From positions 2,170,001-2,234,000 of the forward strand of contig CAVWEY010000003.1 in NCBI GenBank assembly GCA_963754135.1: DNA of 64,000 bases. The letters run 5' to 3'. Below, one piece after another: positions 55,868 through 64,000 of the stretch. How positions within the stretch are numbered: the first letter of the stretch is position 1; each line of letters starts with the position of its first letter. The notes below the pieces were generated by a model. The model was not told the DNA's origin, ran no database searches, and saw only the letters and a list, made by a program, of their open reading frames with translations. Position numbers and translations under genes: made by a program. This DNA comes from JAJFUI01 sp963754135 (GTDB lineage Bacteria > Planctomycetota > Planctomycetia > Pirellulales > Thermoguttaceae).

Positions 55868-56765
55868 CTATCCCCGCTCGCTCCGCCGCATCAAATACTC
55901 CGCCAGGGCGCGGTCGAAGTGCATACTCGTGTCCAGCGGCACGTAGTCCACGCCGGCCTGAAAACACTCGCGGCGGTAGGTGTCGCGGAAGGTCTCGACC
56001 TCGTCCAGGTACGCCCGGCGGAAGCCGTCGGCGTCCAGGGCCAGCCGCTGGCGGCTCTCCGGGTCTTCCAGTTCGACCATGCCGTCGAACGGAAAACGGA
56101 CCTCGGCCTCGTCCAGGACGTGGAAGAGGATCACGTCATGGCCGCCATGCCGCAGGCGGTAGAGCGACTGGAGCACCGGCCCCGGCTCGGCCAGGAGATC
56201 GGAAAAAATCATTACCAGGCTGGCGTGGCGGAGCATCGCCGCAACCTGCACTAGGCTGTGGGCGATGTCGGTCTCGCCCGCCGGCTTCAAGTTCGCCAAC
56301 AGCGACAGCACGTCGCCAATCTGCCGCCGCCGGGCCTTGGGCCGCAGGCTGTGGCGGATCTTCTTGTCAAAAGTGAGCAGCCCCACCGGGTCCTGCTGCT
56401 GGACCATCAAGTAGCACAGCGCCGCCGCCAGGCAGATCGCGTAATCGAACTTCGTCAGCTCCTGCCGGTAGGTATAGCCCATCGAACGGCTCAGGTCCAT
56501 CACCAGGTAGCCGGTAATGTTGGTTTCGGCCTCGAACTTCTTGACGTAATACTTGTCCGTTTTGGCGTAGACCAGCCAGTCGATGTCCTTCGGGTCGTCA
56601 CCGGGGGTGTACTTGCGGTGCTCGCTGAACTCGACCGAGAAGCCGTGGAAGGGGCTGGCGTGCAGGCCGTGCAAGAAGCCCTTGACGATGAACTGCGCGG
56701 CGCAGATCGAGCCGCTTGATCTGGCGGATCACCTCGGGCTTCAGATATTTTTCGACGGTGGACAC
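55868..56765 (-). CDS. DUF58 protein (frameshifted)
   Basis: From GTG 56765 (STVEKYLKPEVIRQIKRLDL). DUF58 core: FSVEFSEHRKYTPGDDPKDIDW and a VWA MIDAS LVMDLSRSMGY with a later IFSDLL. The N-terminal helix (VIRQIKRLDLRA) and the rest (QFIVKGFLHGLHASPFHG) are in different frames, shifted near 56700. By family it partners MoxR ATPases; both lie in this cluster. Confidence 0.82.
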
Positions 56766-56772
56766 AGACGCA

Positions 56773-57219
56773 TTATACCTTTCGTACTCGTGGGATCAGC
56801 AATGCTTTGCGCGCCTTCAGGAACGAATAGGCAGGGTAGTACACGGCTGCGCAGGCGATCAAGACGGCGATGTCCCGTACCGCGAACTTTTTGCGGCTTG
56901 TGGCGAGTGCAACCAGTAGTGCAATCGCCAGTAGGACTGGAAACACTATGCCCAATGAGTAGATGACGAGGTTTCGCAGCCCAATGAGTTTACCCAACCA
57001 CGAGTGGTATCCGTATGTACAGAGCGCTTCGATTACGAAACCAAGAATGATCGATTCGGGAAGCCTTGGATTCATAACGCGTGTGCCATAGATGAAATGG
57101 AGCGTGTAGACCGTCGCGCCGGCGGCGACGAAAAGGACTCCGGCATACATCCCCACAACCTTGATCATCGCCCAAACGAGCATGAGAATGAGCTTTGGCC
57201 AGGAATCATCCGTCCGCAT
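56773..57219 (-). CDS. hypothetical four-helix membrane protein
   Basis: 148 aa. Four hydrophobic segments: about residues 10-40, 50-70, 85-108 and 113-135. No family recognised. It lies between the DUF58 and aspartic-protease genes; lower GC than neighbours, so possibly inserted into the MoxR cluster. Confidence 0.6.
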   Translation of the reverse strand: MRTDDSWPKLILMLVWAMIKVVGMYAGVLFVAAGATVYTLHFIYGTRVMNPRLPESIILGFVIEALCTYGYHSWLGKLIGLRNLVIYSLGIVFPVLLAIALLVALATSRKKFAVRDIAVLIACAAVYYPAYSFLKARKALLIPRVRKV

Positions 57220-57283
57220 GATGGCCTGTCCTCAGATATCGCGGAGTGAATCCGGTTCGAAACTGTTCATGCCAGATTCCCAA

Positions 57284-57662
57284 TTACGTTCTCGACGCCT
57301 CGCGCCAGTTCAGGCTTGGTCCGTCGAGCAGCAACGACACGCGGTTGAGAACGTCGCGGCCGAGCAGCCCCGTACTGGTCATCGACAATGAGGTACACGC
57401 CACGGTAGACCTGGCCGAGGAATAGCACTTCACATTTCACAGACGCGGCGACGCTCTGGCTCCCGTCGAAGGCCGTCACTTCACGGTCACCTTGGTTCGG
57501 CAGTTCTAGCTGACTGACAGCGGATGCAGGAAGGCAGGTCACATCGGCGCCGGAGTCGATGAACATCGCCACGTTGGAGACCCGTTTGCGTCGATCCACG
57601 CTACGCAGGCTGATCGCGGCGACAGGAGCGGGCGGATCGAATCGCGCATCGTAGCTAGGCAT
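57284..57662 (-). CDS. retropepsin-like aspartic protease (frameshifted)
   Basis: Retropepsin fold with the catalytic Asp in AMFIDSGADVTCLPASAV. The second half (GLLGRDVLNRVSLLLDGPSL, then NWREASRT) needs a shift near 57380 to end at 57284. About 125 aa when joined. Members are single-domain aspartyl proteases of unknown substrate. Its start overlaps the previous gene by 8 bp, so they form a pair. Confidence 0.72.
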
Positions 57663-57903
57663 CGTCGTCCTCCGGGTACACCTCCTTCACGAAGTCCGCG
57701 GCTTGTTCGGGATGCGCCAGCCGGGGGCTGCGAATCCGCGGCGGGGGCTGGCCGGGCTTTCGCGGCTCAAGGACGGCAACAGAAGGTTCCGGCGTGGCCT
57801 CCGGCACGACCACATATACCGTCGCTTGTTCCGGCAGAACCACGCCTTCCGGTAAATGAATCTGATTGTTCTCCACAATCCCTTGATATGTGGCGAGTGA
57901 CAT
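57655..57903 (-). CDS. small antitoxin-like protein paired with the protease
   Basis: 82 aa from ATG 57903. The opening SLATYQGIVENNQIHLPEGV, with VLPEQATVYVVVPE, has the short beta-strand layout of DUF104/VapB-like antitoxins. The tail (ADFVKEVYPEDDDA) is acidic. The partner is the aspartic protease gene rather than a PIN nuclease, which is unusual. Confidence 0.6.
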   Translation of the reverse strand: MSLATYQGIVENNQIHLPEGVVLPEQATVYVVVPEATPEPSVAVLEPRKPGQPPPRIRSPRLAHPEQAADFVKEVYPEDDDA

Positions 57904-57947
57904 GTTTGTTTCTCCAATTGCTGTGCGGCCCAACGACAATTCTACCG

Positions 57948-58970
57948 TTACTTTTCATACTTCGGTATCACCGGCGGCGGGGTCTCGCGGATCAGCCGCT
58001 CGATCAGGTCTTCGTTGCTGAGTCCCTCGGCCTGGGCCTGGAAGTTGGTGCTGATGCGGTGGCGGAGCACGGGGATGGCGACTTTCTGCACGTCCTCGAT
58101 GGCCACGGAGAAGCGGGCGTCCATGGCGGCGATGGCCTTGCCGCCCTGGATCAGGAATTGACCCGCCCGCGGACCGGCGCCCCAATCGACCAGTTCCTGG
58201 ACGAACGTCGGGGCGGTCGGGTCCTTCGGCCGCGTCGAGCGGACCAGCCGCGAGACGTACTCGACGATGTACTCGCTCACGGCCACCTTATTGACCAGAT
58301 TCTGCACGCTCAAGATCGCCTTGCCCGAGAGCACCTTGCGGACCTCCGGCCGCTCGCCGCGGGTGGTGGTGGCCAGAATCCGCTGCTCCTCGTCGGACGA
58401 AGGGTAATCGACCTTCACGTTGAACATGAAGCGGTCCAACTGGGCCTCGGGCAGCGGGTAGGTCCCCTCCTGCTCGATCGGGTTCTGCGTGGCGATGGTG
58501 AAGAACGGATCGGGCAGAGGATAGGTCTGCTGGCCGACCGTGACTTCCCGCTCCTGCATGGCCTGCAACAGGGCGGCTTGGGTCTTGGGCGGGGTGCGGT
58601 TGATTTCATCGGCCAGGAGGATGTTGGTGAACACCGGCCCGTTGACGAAGCGGAAGTCCCGCCGCCCCCGCTCGTCCTCTTCCAGCACATTCGTGCCGGT
58701 GATGTCCGAGGGCATCAGGTCGGGCGTAAACTGGATCCGCTTGAACTGGATGTCGAGTATCCGGGCCAGGGTGCTGACCATCAAGGTCTTGGCCAGGCCC
58801 GGCACGCCCACCAGCAGGCAGTGGCCGCGGGTGAAAATGGCGGCGAACATCTGCTCGATCACGTCCGCCTGGCCGACGATCACCTTCTGCAGTTCTTCCT
58901 GCATCAGCCGCCGGTGCTGGCTGAACTCCTGCAACACGTCGCCGAGGTTTCGCGGTTTCACGCTGGGCAT
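57948..58970 (-). CDS. MoxR-family AAA+ ATPase
   Basis: 340 aa. Walker A GVPGLAKT, Walker B NILLADEINR, sensor ATQNPIEQEGTYPLPEAQLDRF and the C-terminal lid. MoxR ATPases remodel or load partner proteins with VWA domains; the DUF58, BatA and VWA genes downstream on the same strand are those partners. Two unrelated-looking genes lie between it and DUF58. Confidence 0.92.
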   Translation of the reverse strand: MPSVKPRNLGDVLQEFSQHRRLMQEELQKVIVGQADVIEQMFAAIFTRGHCLLVGVPGLAKTLMVSTLARILDIQFKRIQFTPDLMPSDITGTNVLEEDERGRRDFRFVNGPVFTNILLADEINRTPPKTQAALLQAMQEREVTVGQQTYPLPDPFFTIATQNPIEQEGTYPLPEAQLDRFMFNVKVDYPSSDEEQRILATTTRGERPEVRKVLSGKAILSVQNLVNKVAVSEYIVEYVSRLVRSTRPKDPTAPTFVQELVDWGAGPRAGQFLIQGGKAIAAMDARFSVAIEDVQKVAIPVLRHRISTNFQAQAEGLSNEDLIERLIRETPPPVIPKYEK

Positions 58971-59371
58971 GAGGATTCCGTCACTGCTTCGTCATTGGCC
59001 GTTTGTGCTTCGTCATTCACTCATGGTATCATTCTACAGGCGGCGGGGAAAACCACCCAGGGCTGCCCGAGGGGGGAGTTGCCGCCTTAACTGCTTAATT
59101 CTAAGATACTTATGGCCCCGTTTTTCCATGTTTTCGGCAGTCGGTGGGGAGGAGTCGTCGCATGAGGCCGCTCGTGGCCGCCGACGAACCGACGGCCGGG
59201 CTGGTTGGGAGGATTGTAGGGTTCATGTGGGCGTGCCAGCGCCAAGTCGGCCAAGTCGCTAGAATAATCACGTGTTGCCGTCCTGGAAAAGGACTTGGCC
59301 AGCAAACGAAAGTAGCAACGGCGATGCTGGTTCTCGACACCGACCACATGAGCGATAACACATTCAGTCCC

Positions 59372-59580
59372 TTTTCTCTAGCCCAGGCGTTTACGCCTGC
59401 GGGACGAGGGGCGAAAGATGTTTCATTTTTCTGTAAGCCCCCTTTAGGGGGCGCGGATTGGTTCGCTGGCGGAGAACGGCCGCAAATCGACCATCTGCGC
59501 CCCCTAAAGGGGGCTAAAGAAGAAAAGAATCGCTGCTTTCGCCTCGCTTCCGCAGGCGTAAACGCCTGGGCTAGAGAAAA
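59372..59580. repeat. MITE-like nested inverted-repeat element, copy 2
   Basis: Perfect 31-bp outer arms (59372-59402 and 59550-59580, containing CTAGCCCAGGCGTTTACGCC) and inner arms AGCCCCCTTTAGGGGGCGC / GCGCCCCCTAAAGGGGGCT. The right side continues as GGCAAACGTC to about 59599, the same terminus as copy 1. It abuts the start of the next gene. Left of it (58971-59371) nothing is recognised. Confidence 0.85.
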
Positions 59581-59599
59581 GGAACGTAGGCAAACGTCG

Positions 59600-61973
59600 T
59601 TGCCACTCCGCGCCATCACGGCGATTGCGGTCGCCCTGGTCGGATTGATCGTAACGCCCGTGCGGGCGGAAATCACCGCCGAGCAGGTCCGCAAGGCGAT
59701 CGACCGAGGCGTGGGCTATCTCAAGGGGCAGCAGCAGCCCGACGGCTCCTGGCCCGACATGCTCGGCATGCCCGGCGGCATCAGCGCCCTGGTGACCCTG
59801 GCCCTGTTGAACTCCGGCGTCGAGCCGGACGACCCGGCGATGCAGAAGGCCCTCGATCATCTCCGCCAAATCAGGACCGAGCGGACCTACGTCGTCGCCC
59901 TGCAAACGATGGTCTTCGCCCGCGCCACGCCGGACAAGGACCGGCCGTTGCTGGACCGCAACGTGAAATGGCTGCAAAGCACGCAGATTGCCGAAGGGGA
60001 TTACCAGGGGGCGTGGACGTATCCCGGCATGGGCGACGGCGACAACTCCAACTCGCAGTTCGCGCTGTTGGCCCTGTACGAGGCGGAACGGGTCGGCGTG
60101 CCGGCCAATTCCCGCACCTGGATTCTGGCCAAGCGGCATTGGGAGGAATCCCAGAACCTCGACGGCTCGTGGAGCTACCAACTCCGTAGACCCGGCACGG
60201 GAAGCATGACCTGCGCCGGCATCTCCTCGCTGGTGATCGCCGCCGACCGGGTGCAGTCGAGCGACGCCCGCGCCGTCGGCGACCGGATCGATTGCTGCCG
60301 CGCCCACGAGTCCGGCGAGGAAACCAGGATCGACCGGGGCATCCGGTGGCTGGGACAGCATTACTCCGTCAGCCAGAATCCCGTCGCCGGGAGCACCTGG
60401 CGCTGTACTATCTCTATGGTCTGGAGCGGGCGGGCCGGCTCACCGCCCGGCGGTTCATCCCCCTGTCCGGTCGGCAAGGCACGGCCGACCGCGCCGACTG
60501 GTACCGCGAAGGGGCCGATTGGCTCCTGCGCCAGCAGGACGGCCTGTCGGGCTTCTGGTCCGGCGCGGGCTGGGCGAGAGCAACCCGCTGGTCGGCACCA
60601 GTCTCGCGTTGCTCTTCCTCTCCAAGGGGCGATGGCCGGTGCTGCTGGGCAAACTCCAGCATGGCGACGACGACGACTGGAACCGCCACCGCAGCGACGT
60701 CGCCAATCTGACCCGCTTCGTCGAGTCCCGCTGGAAGTTCGACATGACCTGGCAGGTGATCGACCTGCGGCTGGCTGGCGTCGAGGACCTGCTGCAAACG
60801 CCGGTGCTCTACTATTGCGGCAGCCAGAGTCCGCTGCCCGACGACCCCGCGCGGCAAAAGGAACTGGCCCAAAAGCTCCGCGACTACCTGGACCGGGGCG
60901 GCTTCTTGTTTGCCGAGGGCTATTGCGGCGGCGAGGGCTTCGACCGCGGCTTCCGCGAACTCTTGCGTCAGGTCTTCCCCGAGCCGGAGTACAAGCTGCG
61001 GCTGTTGGAGCCGGAGCACCCCATCTGGTACGCGGAGGAGAAGATCGACCCGCGGCTGATGCGGCCGGTCTGGGGGATCGAGTCCGGCTGCCGCACCAGC
61101 GTGATTTACGTCCCGTTGGACCCGCCGGCGGACCCCCGGCCGTCGTTGTCGTGCCTGTGGGAGTTGTCGCGGCCGGGGCGCGGCGAAAAGTACGGCCGCC
61201 CGGTCCAGGAGCAGATCGACGCCGGGCTGGCGCTCGGCGCCAACGTGCTGGCCTACGCCACCAACCGGGAGCTGAAGACCAAGGAAGCGAGCTTTCAGCC
61301 GAACGCGGCGCGGCGGCCGGGCGACCGGCTCGAGCGCGGGAAGCTCTACGTCGCCACCCTCCGTCACCCCGGCGGCTGCAACGTGGCGCCGCGGGCGGTG
61401 ACCAACCTGATGGACGCCGCCGCCAAGGAGTTGAAGATCCGCGCCCGCGTCCGCCAGGAACCGCTCGACATCACCGACGACGCCCTCTGGGACTACCACC
61501 TGGCGTTCATGCACGGGCGGACGGCCTTCCGCCTGACCGACGCCGAGCGGGGACGGCTGCGGGAGTACATCGAGCGCGGCGGGATGCTCATGGCCGACTC
61601 GATCTGCGCCAGCGCGGCGTTTACGGCGTCCTTCCGCCGCGAAATGACGGCGATCTTCCCCAACCGCAAGCTGGAACGCATCCCCGCCGACGATCCGCTC
61701 TGGAGCACGGCTTACGGCGGGGCCGATCTGCGGACCGTCGCGCGCCGCGACCCCGAGGCGGCGCCGGCCGGCGGGCCGCTGAAGGACACCGTCCGCAAGG
61801 TCCCGCCCGAATTGGAAGGCATCAAGTTCGGCGACCACTGGGGCGTGGTCTTCTCGCCCTACGACCTGAGTTGCGCCCTGGAGAAACACGATTCGCTGGA
61901 ATGCCGCGGCTATGTCCGCGAGGACGCCGCACGGATCGGACTGAACGTCGTGCTCTACTCGTTGCAGCAGTGA
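59600..61973 (+). CDS. prenyltransferase/squalene-cyclase-like repeat + DUF4159 protein (frameshifted twice)
   Basis: TTG 59600 gives a clean signal peptide (PLRAITAIAVALVGLIVTPV). The N-terminal half has QW-type alpha-toroid repeats (RGVGYLKGQQQPDGSWPD, GIRWLGQHYSVSQNP). The C-terminal half is DUF4159 (YYCGSQSPLPDD, GGFLFAEGYCGGEGFDRGF, later AFMHGRTAFRLTDAERGRL). The frames change near 60400 (GSTW / LYYLYGLERAG) and 60567 (SGAG / LGESNPLVGTS). An upstream reading frame runs through the repeat element and is not trusted. This fusion is typical of planctomycete MoxR clusters; function unknown. Confidence 0.75.
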
Positions 61974-62057
61974 GTGTGAAACCGCGATGGGACGAATGGG
62001 ACCTATGGGAGTTATAATTCCCATGCTTCCCATTCCTCCCATCGCGATATGCCTCCC

Positions 62058-63454
62058 ATGACAAGAAAGCCCCTTGCCGCCGTTCTCCTGCTGGCCTTGC
62101 TGATCCGCGGCGGGGTGTTGTTGAGGATCCCGACGCACTGCGGGCTGATACCGACGGCTATCGGCGGCTGGCGGAAAATCTTGTGGCGCAGGGCACGTTC
62201 GGTGTGTCCCCTCTCCCTTCGGGAGAGGGTAAGGGTGAGGGCGTGCCCACCGCCTACCGTCCGCCGCTCTATCCGCTGCTGTTGACCGGCTGCGTGGCGC
62301 TGGGCCAACAGAGCCGCGTGGCCATTGGTTTGCTGCACCTCGCCCTCGGCGCGGCCACCGTGGGGCTGGTTCTGACGCTGGGACGTTGGTGGGGACTGGA
62401 CCGCCGCGCCGCCGCGCTGGCCGCGCTGTTGGTGGCCTGCGACCCGATCCTGCTCCACTGGTCCACCCAAGTGATGACCGAGACGCTGGCCACGTTTCTG
62501 GCCGTCGCCGGGCTGCTCGCGCTGACCTGGGCCGGCCAAGCGGCCATTCGGGCCGACGTACCGTCGGCCGCTCAACGGACTGCCGCTCGGCGGGCGGCAT
62601 TGGCCGGGGGCATCTTGGGGCTCGGCGCTTTGTGTCGTCCCACCCTCTTGCTTTGGGCTGTCGCCGCCGCCGTCGCATTTTGGTTTCATCGCAAGAAAAA
62701 TAGCCGGGGGCTAACAGCCCCCGGAAGCGTCGTCGAAAAACCCCACCGGGAGCTGTTAGCTCCCGGCCATTTGTCTGCCGCGTTTGTTTTTGGTGTGGCA
62801 GTCGTGCTCAGTCCCTGGGCGGTCCGCAACCAACTCCAGTTCGGCCGCCCCATCGTCACCACCACCCACGGCGGCTACACGCTGCTGCTGGCCAACAACC
62901 CCGAGTTCTACCAGTGGCTTCGCGCGGGCCGGTGGGGAAGCGTTTGGCAAGCCGGCCAATTCAACGCCGCTTGGAACCGCCGCAAACCGGCCAACGAGTT
63001 GGCCGCCGACCGGCTGGCCTACGCCGAGGCGTGGCAGACGATCCGCCACCAGCCGACCACGTTCGCCGATGCCTGTCTGGTCCGGCTCGGCCGCTTCTGG
63101 TCGTCGCTGCCCCACCAAATTGCGGCCGACGAATCGCTCGCCGGCCGCCTTTCGCGTTGGGCCGTGGCCGTCTGGTACGTCGCGGAGTTCCTGCTGGCGG
63201 CAGTGCTGTTAGCCTCCCTCGCCCGCCGAGGGCTGGGCACTTCAGTGCCCAGTGCACCCGACGGTCTCCCTTCCCCCTTCCCCCTTCCCCCTTCTTCCTG
63301 GCTCTGGGGCTTGCTGCTAGTCGCCTGCCTGACGGCCGTCCACACGTTCTACTGGACCGACATGCGGATGCGTGCCCCGCTGATGCCGGTCGTGGCGCTG
63401 GCCGCGGCAAGCGGACTGTTCTGTTTCCGGCAGCGGAGGGTGGCACGTCCCTGA
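62058..63454 (+). CDS. membrane glycosyltransferase, GT-C/PMT-like (frameshifted, repeat-inserted)
   Basis: From ATG 62058 (or 62049). The first helix is LAAVLLLALLIRGGVLL; after a shift near 62125 the frame reads DPDALRADTDGYRRLAENL with the catalytic-type Asp of GT-C enzymes, then about 10 membrane helices. Three repeats are translated in frame: at 62207-62240 (VSPLPSGEGKGEGV), 62700-62762 (RGLTAPGSVVE...RELLAPG) and at the end, where a GGTGGCACG repeat supplies the stop codon. It likely transfers sugars from a polyprenyl carrier; the acceptor is unknown. Confidence 0.72.
62207..62240. repeat. CCCTCACCCT-family palindrome inside glycosyltransferase gene
   Basis: Read in frame as SPLPSGEGKGEGV in the loop after the first helix. 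Confidence 0.75.
62700..62762. repeat. GCCGGGGGCTAACAGCCCCC inverted repeat inside glycosyltransferase gene
   Basis: Palindromes GGGGGCTAACAGCCCCC and GGGAGCTGTTAGCTCCC, about 20 bp apart. Confidence 0.75.
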
Positions 63455-63517
63455 AAGGGCGTGGTGAATCGCCAAATCAACCATGCCCCCGCCACGCCCT
63501 TTCAGGGCGTGCCACCC
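63438..63517. repeat. GGGTGGCACGTCCCTGAAAG inverted repeat between convergent genes
   Basis: Same family as 45224-45287. It supplies the stop of the glycosyltransferase and overlaps the end of the methyltransferase; possible bidirectional terminator. Confidence 0.8.
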
Positions 63518-64000
63518 AACCGCGGGCGGGCCGATGTCCGGGGATTCTTCCCGAACACGAACTCGTTACAGCCGTGGCCGCCGGCGCAGGTCTTGAACTT
63601 CAGCAGCTCGAACCCGCGGCCGCGGCAGAAATCCAAGACCTGCTCCGGCCTGGCCACCTCGAACGGATAGCCGCCCACCCAATCGACAACGTCGTGCCAG
63701 GGGCTCATGCCGCGCTCTTGGCCGTACGTCCGCCAAGTGCGGAGCGGCCGCAGCCGGACCAGGTCGCGGAGCATGGCCGGGCCCCACAGCCGCACCGCGC
63801 ACGGGAGCAAGATGAAGGGCCTCAGCAGGCCGGGCAGCCGGTTGTACGCGGCCTTCACCCGCCGCCACGCGCGGCTGCGGCGGCCCTGATCGTTGTAGAT
63901 CGAGATTGCCAGCAGGCCATCGTCCGCCACCAGCGGCAGTACGTTGCCCAAGGCCCGCCACAGGTCGCCCGTATGGTGCAGCACGCCCCAGGCGTAGACA
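63502..64000 (-). CDS. class I SAM methyltransferase, N-terminus beyond window
   Basis: Only the C-terminal part is present; the frame continues past 64000 (upstream codons read YAWGVLHHTGDLWRAL). Features: ADDGLLAISIYNDQG, the motif-like WVGGYPFEVARPEQVLDF and RGFELLKFKTCAGGHGCNEFVF. The layout fits SAM-dependent methyltransferases of the sugar/lipid-modifying type. The final residues come from a palindromic repeat shared with the convergent glycosyltransferase gene. Confidence 0.7.
   Translation of the reverse strand, partial: VYAWGVLHHTGDLWRALGNVLPLVADDGLLAISIYNDQGRRSRAWRRVKAAYNRLPGLLRPFILLPCAVRLWGPAMLRDLVRLRPLRTWRTYGQERGMSPWHDVVDWVGGYPFEVARPEQVLDFCRGRGFELLKFKTCAGGHGCNEFVFGKNPRTSARPRLGGTP

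Noticed and set aside
59144..59599. Upstream extension of the DUF4159 gene to ATG 59144
   Set aside because: It translates the MITE-like element and lacks a signal peptide; TTG 59600 gives a clean leader.
1..64000. CRISPR arrays, rRNA, tRNA or a phage region
   Set aside because: No regularly spaced direct repeats, tRNA-like cloverleafs, rRNA sequence or phage structural genes were recognised; only short palindromes, one nested IS and minisatellite tracts.

Overview
The window looks like a chromosomal segment of a high-GC planctomycete (Pirellulales-like; this is an inference). The basis is the set of gene families: a MoxR / DUF58 / BatA / VWA-amidotransferase cluster next to a prenyltransferase-repeat + DUF4159 protein, an FHA-GAF histidine kinase, a small two-helix membrane protein of planctomycete type, proline-rich secreted proteins, and many palindromic repeats in intergenic DNA and inside genes. 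No rRNA, tRNA or CRISPR array was recognised.

Layout. 1-14 kb: the 3'-truncated end of a large beta-strand-repeat (autotransporter-like) gene, a small toxin-antitoxin pair, a PAS-GAF-receiver regulator, cell-envelope/export proteins, a DUF3467 protein, pyruvate-dehydrogenase-type E3 and E2 genes, and a DUF4143 ATPase. 14-21.5 kb: a secreted WD40 protein, a fragment of a kinase gene, an IS1595-type element that has inserted into another copy of itself, and an FHA-GAF histidine kinase with its receiver partner. 21.6-30.4 kb: a uroporphyrinogen-decarboxylase-like enzyme, two transporters (APC and CstA), thioredoxin reductase, an MNT/HEPN pair and a sugar-isomerase-like protein. 31.1-33.5 kb: a lower-GC three-gene island made of an unknown 110-aa protein, a ribbon-helix-helix + GIY-YIG nuclease, and a D12-class adenine methyltransferase. 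It has a palindromic promoter and is the best candidate for an undescribed restriction-modification-like module.

33.9-37.3 kb: a four-helix-bundle protein and an APC-USP transporter. 37.5-48.3 kb: one long minus-strand arsenic island of about 16 genes: arsM, a secreted Cys-rich protein, a MacB-like ABC pair, arsR, arsC, acr3, a second arsR, then a lipoyl carrier, OsmC, a small thioredoxin, two DGC zinc-binding proteins, two ArsF-like proteins and an ArsG-like permease. It joins arsenate reduction, arsenite efflux and methylation to a thiol/lipoyl relay whose role is unclear. 48.7-51.3 kb: a four-S1-domain protein and a decaying MNT/HEPN locus. 51.3-62 kb: the VWA/MoxR cluster and the DUF4159 protein. 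62-64 kb: a membrane glycosyltransferase and the end of a methyltransferase.

Two features cut across the window. First, at least 16 otherwise conserved genes are split by frameshifts, which points to indel errors in the assembly more than to gene death. Such genes are given here as single CDSs with the shift position stated. Second, palindromic repeats of several families lie between genes and also in frame inside genes, where they add peptide inserts or replace termini.
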